Assembly (NCBI GenBank): GCA_047967505.1
Contig: CM106539.1
Direction: 5' to 3' (one strand)
DNA length: 64,000 bases
Source of the DNA: Dipteris shenzhenensis
Taxonomy: Eukaryota; Polypodiophyta; Polypodiopsida; Gleicheniales
Each line of letters opens with the position of its first letter. The stretch's first letter is position 1. Below, piece by piece: positions 48,253 through 60,200 of the stretch. The position numbers and the translations under genes are program-made. Under the pieces are notes generated by a model, which was not told the DNA's origin, ran no database searches, and worked only from the letters and a program-made list of their open reading frames with translations.

Positions 48253-51200
48253 TTGCCCACTTTGCGACTTACAGGAGATCAACGGTGCCTTGCCGCTTTC
48301 TTACATGAGATGACCCGCCACCGAGATACTTCTCTCCGAGCACGGCGACACGAGCAGCACACACAGCGTGAGGATATCCAGCGGCCTATCACTGACTTCT
48401 TTCAGCCACATGATACCTCTTCTCAGTCTAGCCGACGACGCGGACGTGAGCGAGAGCCAGAGTCACGACAACTGCGTCAGCGGACAGATTCACACATCCA
48501 GGTCCATGACATCTCGTCTCTGCTCTCGGCCCGCCCCACCGGGGTTACCGTTGCCCTCATCCACAGGGCCACCCGCCGCCCCCGACGACCGAGCTCGACT
48601 AGGCCGCGTGACGTCAGAGGCCAATCATCTATCGCAGGGTTTTTTCTGACTTCCCATTTGACGGCCCCTCTATGATTGGTCTCTGACGATCACCACCTGC
48701 ACATGTATACTGTATCTCCCCCCTCTGCCCCACTTTTTTGTGCCCCCCCCTTCTTCTTCTTTGTATCATCTGGAGGTAGACGCATATTTTTTGTATCAGG
48801 ACTAGACACATAGTCCTTCATAACCTCTTTTTTTGTAGAAACGGTTGGTTGGCCCGTTTTGAGACCACCACCGTTATGCTCATTGTATCAGTTATCTTTA
48901 GTCTCATAGACCTTCACGGTCTCCCGAAGACTTTAATAAACTTTCTTTCTTTCTTTCTTTCTCTCCACCATGTTTCTAACAACCCAAACACCTGCATATG
49001 TGAAATAACAGGCTTCCGGCCATGCCTCATAGGGTGTGATAGTCTTCAATTCCCGGGTGGGTACTCTATTGAGTACATAGTTGGAACACATGATTGCATC
49101 CAACCAAAATTTGGTCGGCAAAGACACTCTTCAACATGCATCTACTCATCTCCATCTCTGTACAATTTTTTCTCTCTACAAACCCATTTTGCTGCGGAGT
49201 ATATGGCATTGTGCACTGATGAATGATGCCCCAGCTTGCTAAACATTCAGAAAACTCATGGGACATGTACTCACCTCCCCTGTCAGTGCGGAGAGTCAAG
49301 AGTTTTTTCCTGCTGCCATTTTCAGCCATTGCAAGAAAACGTCTAAAACACAGTTGGCTTTCATGCCATAAATCCACGTGAACCTGGTGAAGTCATCCAC
49401 TAATGTGGAAAAGTATAAGTAGCCTCCAAGTGATGCTGTCACCAACACGGCACAACGATAACCATAAAAAAGAACTCGAAAGCCATTCAAGGAGATGGCT
49501 GAGATAGAACTGAGGTTCTTTTTGTTACATGGCACATATAGCACCTCCGAATGTGTCACCCATTGTTAAATCCCTCACAAGGACATTTAATGCCTTGCTG
49601 GCCCTTCTCTTTTCCTCCTCAAGTGCCTCTGATATAAATTCTTTCTTTGGGGCTGTTGTGCCCTTTTAGACCACATCCTTCCATTAGTGTAATTGTATCC
49701 CCTGATACTGAGGTGACCTCAACCTGGCAAATCCCTTTCACGGGATAAGATGCATTGTTGGCACATGTCATTGTGCCACCATGTGGAGCAGCCCCCAAAG
49801 AATGAAAGAGAGATCTGCAGGAAGTAATGTGCTTAGAAGCCAAGTACCAATCTCACTCAGAAACTGAGACAGACAAGGCTGTAGCATGTTCTCTGGATGG
49901 TAATGACATGTCACAACAAATCTACTCATCATGAGCAATGTTTGTTTACTACCTCAGGAGCATGTTCAAGGGCAACAGTGGCATTTGTGACAGCGAGACC
50001 TGTTTGATGTTTTTCCTTTCCTAAAGCTACCCCTTGTGAAATTCATATATGTCATGACCTGGCTTGCTGCAATAATAATACTGCTTGCTGTTTTTGCTCT
50101 TCCCATTGACGTGGTAGAAGTTGATGAAGGTCCAGAAGTCTTGGGCTTGCTAAAGACCTGATCTGCATGAATGGAGCCAGTCCGATTGGTGTGTCTCTGG
50201 TCCTCTTGCATGAGAAGGGAAATAAGCTGATTTAAGCTATGGTGGTTGGGGTTACCCATGGCCACTAGCCTCAGTGCCGTAGCCAATCCCTCTGGTACGA
50301 GTCAGCGAGCCCATCAAGTGTCGTAGACACTAGTTGTGAATTTGGCACATTCTCTTCAACATTGATGAGCTGCTCTCTAAAATCCTTAATTTTGGTGAGA
50401 TAGGCATCCATGTTGTCCCCTTTGTTCATCTTAACAGTATCCAGTTGCCTACGTAAATAGGCAACCCAGTATCCATGTTGTCCCCTTTGTTCATCTTAAC
50501 AGTATCTAGTTGCCTACGCAAATAGGCAAACCAGGCCTCATTGCGAATTTCATAAAGATTGGCCAAAGTATCCCATGCATCCTTGGCTGTCTTGCAAGCC
50601 TCTTGCTATCCATATCCTCTGATCCAAACGAATCTGTTTGGGTGTTGGAGGATTTGCAGCAGGCCCTAAGGGAGTAGTGGTACCTGAACTAGAAGTGGCA
50701 GAAGTGGTTGCAGCGGCAGCAAGTGCCTGTGATGAAGAGACAGGTCTAGTCTTTGATCTGTTGCCCATACCTCAAAAGTTGTGGGATACCAAAAGGTGGC
50801 ACACCAAGTACAACCACATGGGATAGTTGGTACCATCAAGCTTGTCTTCATGGGCAAGCATTCCAAGAGATTGATGGTGGTGAGCCATTGCAAATAAAAA
50901 TCCCCAAAGAACAAGAGTGCCCTGCAAATGTAAAAACCTCAAGGCTATCAATGCAAACAGCTGGCTGCTCAAAGTATCTGATTGCTAAGAATTGACAGCA
51001 ATATTTGCAAATGTGAATGTCGAAAATGGCTGCTCATGCACTGAACAAAATGCACAATCCGTCCCCACAAATTACCTAGAAAAAATAGTCCAATCAAAGG
51101 ACCCTCCTGCAAAGTGTTGTCCTGCAAATGAACAACCCAGAACAAAGGGCATATGTCTACAAATCTGTCCAAATGGTGGCCCAAATGAAAGGGCAAATAG

Positions 51201-54200
51201 AATCCAAATTTGGCCATGCCAAGCAAATATCAGTACAAATTTCAGAAAATCTGACAAAAGCCCCAAATCGTAAGAGGGCAAATATGTCAAAAGGAGAGCA
51301 AATGTGCAAAAGCCCCAAATTTTGCTGAGATTTCACAACTGTGACAAAATGTCATGCAATATCCTGCAAATGTCAATGCAATGTCTACCAAAATGCCAAA
51401 CCTACCAATCTGACTGTTACAAATAGCAAATACCACATTCTATCACTCAGAATGAGTGGATAGAGTGCCCGAATGTTTGCAAAACACGACTCCAATGCAA
51501 ATCTGAAGCAAAAGTCAAAAGCCCCAAATCTCAAATGGATCGAACAAAGACCTGGTGGTGCAAGAGCAGGATGTCTCAAGCAAGCAAATGGTCCATACAA
51601 GTGCACGGCAGGCCATGCGACTGTACGATGTCAGTCCATATGGTGATACGTATATCATATGAAGTACGAACGGCTCTTGTACGGTGAAATGCAAGGCACG
51701 GGCGCTAATGCGGCTGTAGGGACCAGTACGGTCATCCGTACAGCAAGATGCAGACGTGGAGCAGCAGCTACTGGTATACGGTCGAGGAAGGTAGCTAATA
51801 TGGAGCTCGAAGACACTATTACATAGCAAGTCAACGAACACCTATTTTTTTGTTACAGACTAAGTCATGAGATGCGGATTCCACTTAGGGGGTGATGAGC
51901 CTATACAAGTGAGTCAAAGGGAGAGACTGCCTCAAGAGGCTTATCCAATTGGGTTGAGAGCGCGACCAGAGGGAAGTATGGATACCCTCTTTCTATGCCT
52001 CGTTATGTCCTTGATTGATCAGATCACATCCTTTATTGACCACCTAAGAGGTGAGGGATCATTGCTAGCTAATTTGATGATACATATACTACTATATCTG
52101 GATGACATAGTCCGCATATAATCTGCAGTAGCAGAGGGACTGCATAGACGTTTGGAGGCACTAGAGGTGTTTTGTGGGGGGAGAGAGAGAGAGAGAGAGA
52201 GAGAGACTTGGCAGTCAACCTTGGGAAGACCAAGGTTATGATTTTGAACACTTCACACACAGTACTCCACTGACAAACCTTCACTAAGCGAGGTGAGCCA
52301 ATAGAGATATACGGTTTTATACATACTGGGGGGTAGTCTTCATAGGGCAAATCTTCACAATGACCCATGCAGCCATGACACGACTCATGCAAGGATAGGG
52401 AGTTTGGCCCGACTAGAGAGGCAGTGCTTTCAAGTGCACTTTCAGGGTCCGCAGATAAAGGGTGGTTAGCTTTACGACACACTATGAGGCCAACTGCCAT
52501 GTATGCAATACCTTTTTGGGGGAGTGATCTCTCGGCGACAGAATGGAGGAGATTTGAGCAACTACAGGTGATTATGGCGTATAGGATGATTTGGAGTAAG
52601 CCCCCATAAGATAGTACATGTAGAATTTGCCATGACACCACTGTAGGTTGATGTCATTTTTCAAACAATGACATTCCTCCACAGAGTCCACTAGAGACTA
52701 CCAAGGATGGCGCTAGAGTCATCCAACCGGTTAGCAGAGAACGGGGTCGGTATAGTATGGTATGCATGCATATCCACATGGGTTGCCAGTCAAGGTATTC
52801 AGATGGACCAGCTTCCCCCTTTCGCATGGATGCACTGCCCAAGTTGATCACGCGTCATGAGATTAACCGTGTCATACGGTTAAATCTCCTCCAGCTCCAT
52901 ATATCTCACACTTGGAGTGGGAGGACTTCTCCACCAAGATCCATAGTGTCCATGGATAGCACTACCATTAACTTTGTTTCAAGTCTCTAGCATGTCCACA
53001 ACCATCAAACTAAGTGTTTTTGGAATTATATCAATACTCAAACTAAAAAAGATCTCATTTCTTTCTTCACTTATGAAGTTTTCTCAGAGTATTTTGAAGA
53101 GCTTTTAGAAGTCCTAATTGGTGTTAACTAGCACTAAAAGTGTCCAAGTTCACATGATTCTAACCAACTATATGCTGGTTTAGGCAAGAAACTTATAGAG
53201 AGAATCAACTTCTTTGTAAGAACGATTCTATAAGCTTTTAAAATTGTCTATACTTGCATGTGTTTGTAGGCCATTGGAAGGCACCACCAATCAAAGACCC
53301 AAAGCAAAGAGTATCGAAGGATGGACTCATAATCACACCCCAGTACCTTGAGGATAATGGAGTCTCACATGCGCTGAGGATCGCCACTAGACAAATGTGG
53401 CTCTTGTCCCATCAACTACTGAGAATTGAGGCAGGAAGAGCTACAAGCATACCCAGAGATGGATCTGAAGATTTTGCACACTCGAGGAGGTCGAGACAGA
53501 GGAGCATTTCTCGTGTGTCTTCTTAGCCTACTATGAGATCCACGGACATATCACTGCTTCTTTCGGGAGGGGCACGGCTTTGGTCCACTCTCATCCATGA
53601 TTGGGGCTCGATTTGATTGAGATGCAACAACACAAAGAGACAATATTGTGAAAAATCAAATACCAACAAGAGGTGATCGTGCCTCAATAGACTGAGGTAG
53701 ACCGCGCACAACGACATGTCACGAACTTCTATGCATTTAAGTCAGCTCCAGGACAGTGTGGGGTGGGGTGGAGTAGAAGCTAGCTAACATGAGGGTACTA
53801 TGGATTAGTAGGGAGAGATAACGCGACGCTGTCAAGCGAGGGACGCAAAGACTACATACGACACAGAGAGTGATCAGAGCACGCACGATCAAGGTCCAGT
53901 CTATCTTAGCTCTCCTTAGAGGATACTTCCAAAAACGAGGTGTCACTCTTCACATAGCCCATTGGATATAAAGGTTGAGGAGACCACGTCCTCCACCACA
54001 ACAGACACAACTTGACAGACGCAGATCCCGGATATCTTTGCAGCCCACCAAAGAACCACCACAGCATTGAGTTTCAGCTTTTGAGTTTCAGTCTAAGCTT
54101 TTGAGATCTTTAGCTTAGCATAGCACTCTTTAAGGGCCCTAGCGCACCCTTTGCTTGTATGAGTTCCTTCTCTTGGTGTACTTTGTCCCATAGGCCCATA

Positions 54201-54216
54201 GGCCTCTCGAGGATGT

Positions 54217-54267
<51 letters not shown>

Positions 54268-57200
54268 ACAGTCAAGACAAAGACACATGCAGGGATGATT
54301 ACCAGCAGTTCTCTCCACTGCCAGCCATCAATTCTCTCCACTGCTCAACCATCAATTCTCTCCACTTCCTCTCTCACAGCGTTGGGGTCTTTTGTCACTC
54401 GTCTTTTTTTGTACCGTCAAGAACTTGAAACTCTTGAGCCCTCCACAACGGAGGAGATTAATTGTACTGAGGATTAGGTCCCATGGGTCATTTTTGGCCC
54501 CCCCAAAGAATAATAAGTTCTACTTCTACCTACCTCTCTCTCTTCAATGTAAGGATTGCCTGACCTTTGTAGTGGATTATAGAAGCGGGCCTGGAGTTGT
54601 CATCATCCTGCTCATCATCATCCGATCCATTCAATGTTGGGCAAGCTTGCTTTGATCTTTGTCAATATTTCACTTTAAGTGTCCTCCTCTTTGTACCAAT
54701 CTTCTGTAAGTCCCCCTATTCTAATCTTCAGCGCATTCTCACATCTAGCTTCGTGTTCTTTAATCTCTGCTTGAATATCATACTTACTTGCTTTGGTATC
54801 CACTTCCACAATCACTTCCTTCTTAGTAGTTTGTACTTCAATGCGAACAAGATCTTTGACTGTAGAGACTAGCTGTGGGGTAGGGGAGGAGTCCTTACAA
54901 TATTTTACAGCCTCATCAATTACTGCCTGCTTACCAGGCCCTTCCAGTATGTGAAGTCGAGCTTTTATTTCTGCTAGTTCCAACCGTAGCTCTCTCACTG
55001 CTTGCTGTAGATAAAAAATCTGATCTTGTTGCCCAAGGATGGGTCGTTTGGAGCCTTGTTGATAATTGCGTGCATATGGAGAGGGTGTCATTGTTGCAAC
55101 TGTAGAGTACCAAGTCCTGATGGAGGTTGAAGGAGTTGAGGGGGACTTGGAGGAGAGGATAGGCCATTCCATAATTGGCTTTCTGTAGAACCCCCTAGCT
55201 AAACCTAACCCCCGGGTTGGGTTGGGGGTTTAGCCCAGTTTGGGGTTAGGGTTAGGGTTAGGGTTAGGTTAGGGTTTAGCCTAACGTGGGATTAGGGTTA
55301 GGGTTGGAGGGGGGGTTTGCTGTTGACGACGGGACTAGAGGGTTTGTCAGTGACGACGGGCTAGGGGGGGCTGGTGGATGGCGGCGGCTGACGGCTGTTG
55401 GGGGCTATTGGCTTCTGGCGGCTGTTGGTTGCTGGTGGCAGCTTTGCTAGCTAGTTAGCTAGGTTAGCTAGGTAGATAAGTTAGATTAGATTAGATTAGA
55501 TTAGAAAGGTTAGGCGGGGCAGTCGATGGTTGAGACAGACGACAGACGAGCTGAGTAGCGACGACGATGAGCAACAAACGGGAGAGCTACGGGAGCTGAG
55601 CGATGAACGGGGAACGGGGGAGGCTGAGCGACGGATGGGGGAGATCAATAGAGAGAGAGAGGGGGGGGGAGGGAGGGAAGGAGGGAGGTTTTTTAAGTCA
55701 TCTGCAAGATCGATGTGTCCATGAGACTGTGAGAAACCTGATACAAACAAGCGGAAAGGGTGGAGCTACTAACGAGCAGCAACACCCATACAGAAAAACA
55801 AAAGATAAAGGCTACATAGTCATATTAGACTATAGTCATCTCCATCGTCACTATCATCATAATCATCATCAGATAATCTGTCATATGATACAAAGTGAGA
55901 TATGCTCCAATGTCACAATTGTGATCCACTCCCTTCCACCTCATCAAGGGTGTTCTTTGTCTCCTGGTCACAGCTCTACGTCTGACAAGGTCGACCGGAC
56001 CCTTGTCGATCGCGCTCTCACTTTGAGCAAGGAGGGAATTTCCCCAAGCATAATGTGTGTGTCAACCCTCTGCCTGAGATGTCGTGTCAATGGATTTGGA
56101 TCTCGATCACGTTTAGGGCCTATGGAGTGGGAGCCTATATGGTCCAGCTGGAAGAACTTAGTGATCATGATCTGAGAAGAGTCTATCAGGGTATGCTCCT
56201 CTTGTCTTTGTGATCGAAGTAGGCTTTCACAATGTCTGACTGCCTCATGGATGAATGCGGTCAAGCATCTTTGATCTGAAAGGGAGAGGAACTAGGGTAA
56301 CAATTGGATGCTATCTCTGAATAGACAGCAGAAGGGTCCTCGGATCTCATAGTAAATCTGAAAATGAAATGCTCCTCGGACTCAATCTCGTATAGACTAT
56401 CTAATGTGCATATACGTCTCTCCCTGGGTAAATCCTCTGCTCGACCACTCTTAATATGGAGTCTCTGTAAAGAGACCCGAAACTACCCAATAGAGATCCT
56501 CAACGAGTGGGGTAAATGAATCCGCTTATATCCCATTGGGTCAATAAACCCCTCATTAAAGATATGTAGACAATGATCTCTGTGGAAGCTAAGCTTCACT
56601 GAGAGTTCACTCGGTTCCAACCAGGATCAGAATGTATGTAGCTGCAGGAGATCCTCATGTATGACCTAGTTGACCTCATGATACCGTTGTGGGGAGAACG
56701 AGGCATCAATGATGTATATTGGAAGGAGGGAAGTCTGTCCATGTGAAGCCTGAATCGCTCAAACCACCTCACTGCGTGTGCAAACCAGCACCTCTGATCA
56801 CCTACATCTGATAGAGCCATAGAGGAGGACAATGCTAAGCCATGGTAGTCTGTTGTGTCCCGAGGTGCGATCCCCATGTGTCTAGACTCGGTATAGGTAG
56901 GTGATGACCTGAAATGATGCGTTGACCTGCAACCGAGATGAATCAAACCCAGCCTGGATGATCTGTTGAGGAACTGATGGCTTACTACGAATCATCCGTG
57001 ATAACATGAATACTTGTAGTCGTTGCACACGAGCTCACTCTATATTTGACAGATCAGGCCCCCAACAAGGGCTGCCATACATCCCTGTTGGTCGGACCAA
57101 GGAGTCAAAAAGTAAGCACTTCGTCCCAGAGTCTTGAAAGTGTGAGCAGAAACATTGCCTATCAATTTTGTCCAATGAGTTGTCCCCTCTGCTCAAGTGA

Positions 57201-60200
57201 GCCTTCTCATGGGGAAAATAGATCCAGAGACGATAACCCCTAAATATGTGTATGTCAAGAGAATCTCGACTGGTGACCCATCGAAGGTAAATTGCTCCCG
57301 ATGCATAGCGACCGGAGATGTATTCAAGATCATAACCTTGGTTTTGCCAAGGTTGATGTTCAAGTCATGCGATTAACAAAAAGACTGTAGTGCATCTAAG
57401 TGCCTCTGGAGGCCCTTCGCTGGGGCCAATAAGAGTACCACATCATCTGCATATAGCAAGATCTGAATCCGAGTGTCAGCAAGAGAGCAACCAGACCCTC
57501 TAGTGTTTGCATAACTATCTCAAGCTCATCAATGTAGAGGCCAAACAAGGTTGGTGATAGAGGGCACCCTTGTTTGACTTCAATAATACTCAAAATCTCG
57601 CTTGTCCATCCAAATCCTGTTCGAACTCTATCCGAGAGAAAGAGAGAGAGTGTGTGTGTGTGTGTTAACTAGACCATTTTCACCTTCTAGAGGAATATTT
57701 TCATAGCATTGTGCTATGTCAACGGAAAAAATACTAAATATTTTATCGGGAAGATTTAGAGTGTAGTCACCAACAAGAGCATTTAACACCACTTCTGAGA
57801 AAGAGCTCATGCTGAGTTTTAGCACATTACTTTTTAAGTTGTGAGATGCATGTTTTTAGTAAGCATCTATTGATAAGTCCAGTTTCATCATATGTGCATC
57901 CAGCGGTGATATGCGAATCAAGCTTCTTCAACAATCTTACAAGCTAAAGGGTACCAAAGTATGGATAGCTGAGGAGCTTACAGAAGCTCAACTCAAAAAT
58001 AAGGCAACTGAATTAGCTAAAGTTAGGGCTGCCAAAGGATGGAAAATGGGCAGTTTACTGTGAAGGCGTAGCCCTAATCAGAGAGTTTAAATCAAAACCA
58101 AAAGACTCTCAGTCTTAAACTGATGTATGGCGATTACTCTTTCAAACTATTATGTAGGTACTCTAAATAAATGGGGGTTGCTTTTGCACTCCTTGGGAGC
58201 TGCCATGCGCCCTCCCTAAAGCAGTTGTACTAGAGGGTTTCTTGCTGTCCCATAGACCTTTTGGTCTCCAATGGATGTTAATAGACTCTCTCTCTCTCTC
58301 TCCCCCCCCCTAAGCCTCAGCACCCCCATCCTCTCCCATCCTGCTGCAAGCGGCCCATGGTTGACACGTACGATGCGTACCATTCGATATTAGTGCGGTA
58401 CTAAAAAATCTTGAGCGTACGTTCGATAGGGGGGGGGAAAGATATATTTTAGAGTTTTAGAGTTTTAGAGTAGGTACTTGTACAAGGAGAGCTTGATGGA
58501 GAGGGAGATTGAGATGGGATGGGGAAGAGAGAGAAAGAGAGGTCCCAGTGAGCTTACTGCTGTATGCCTTATGCCCGATAGCTTTCCAAGTTGCTCATGC
58601 TCTTTGAGAAATGCATACTCTCCATGCACAGGCAGGAAATGTTGAGGCTGCACAAGCCTTATGGCTTCTTCCTGTACCAGGTCAGTGATAAATCAGTTTC
58701 TGCATTAAAAAGCTGCAAGAACTTAAGTAAAAAGCTGCATCAAAATTCCGGACACTCACAAAACAGCAAGACTTCTAGCAGGCATACAGGGTGTAGGAGT
58801 TTTCCTTTACCAAAAAGCTTAATCCCTAGACAGATTCAGGAAATTCACAGCTCTAGCAAAGAATCAAATTGCAAAAGGATCATGCGATGTGGGCAAACTG
58901 TGTCTATGTTAGCTCCTTATACTCAACAACAAAATTGCATTACAACAAATTATATGGCTAGCACATTGCAAGCTGAAAGGGCTTACCAAACACGTTTGGG
59001 ACAGAAGCTACATACACTACGCCATAATTGATTAGCTTAAGACCAACGAAGGCCATAAGGAAACATATGCTCGAGAGACATGGAATCGTAGAAAAACAAA
59101 CGTTGGCCACTTACATCTAGTTGGATGCATTGCCTATGCTCAGTTACCCAAAGAAACTAGAGGTACAGATAACAAAGCAGCTAAACACACATGGAAGGTC
59201 ACATTAAAGACTTCAAGGCTTATACATTATATGACATTAAAAGTAAAAGATCATTACTTGTACATAAGAAATGTTCTTCAAAGACGAAAAGTGTTCTGTG
59301 ACAGCAAAGGAAACAGGACAAGAAGGAAATAAATATATATCTAGATGAATCCAGGAACATGCCCAAACTCATCCTCTAAAACATAACACAGTGTGCAGTT
59401 TCAATCTCATAATAGTCATTCATAAGGTTGAAACCATACCATCACGCATAGAAGGGACTAGCTACTATGACGTCCCCACTGACGTCATTAGCGCCCAACA
59501 GTGGGAATAGAACGTAGTAAAAACATATGCTCTCACATATACAAATCCACACATCCACACATACTTGATCATCCATTTATACAAAGGTCTTTGTATTGAG
59601 TTTCTGTCCACACTCCAAAGGTGAAGGGCAGACTCAACTGTAACAAAGGCTACCACTAAAGCAGAAATAAATAAAGTTCAAACAATTACAATAGAAGCAC
59701 CTACATATGAAGAAGGTGATACCACACCAATCCAAAATATAAAATCACAAAACCCTAGGGAAAAACCCAAATTGGCCTTACTAACACTCAACCACATACT
59801 TAAGAAAGAAATCAAGTTGAAACAGATACAATAGAAGCCCCTACACACGAAGAAGGTGATACCACATGAATACAAGGGTATAAACCCCAAAACCATAGGG
59901 GGAACCCAAATTGGGAATTAGGACCCATAGTAACACACTGACTCAACCACTAACCATATAGGGGGGAACCCTCAATGAGGGAGCAGTGCCCCCTAAGCTT
60001 ATTACTAACCTACCATTGACCACAGCCTTGTGTTTCCTACACCCTCTTTAGTGACAATGTCTTGATGTACAAGGTGAGATCTCAATCACCAATAACTGAC
60101 AATCTATACCACTGTATATGAAATCATTGTCAAGCACCTGTCAATACAATGGATTTACTTTTCCTGACAATTCATCTCCAAGTTCGTGCTGTTTGTACAA

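Noticed and set aside
55200-55310. A telomere or chromosome end
   Set aside because: Units are few, impure and internal, inside an RNJ intron with exons on both sides.
55530-56175. Plus-strand frames rich in Arg/Glu/Gly at 55530-55724 and 55603-56175
   Set aside because: They are read through purine-rich repeats and antisense to LINE H.
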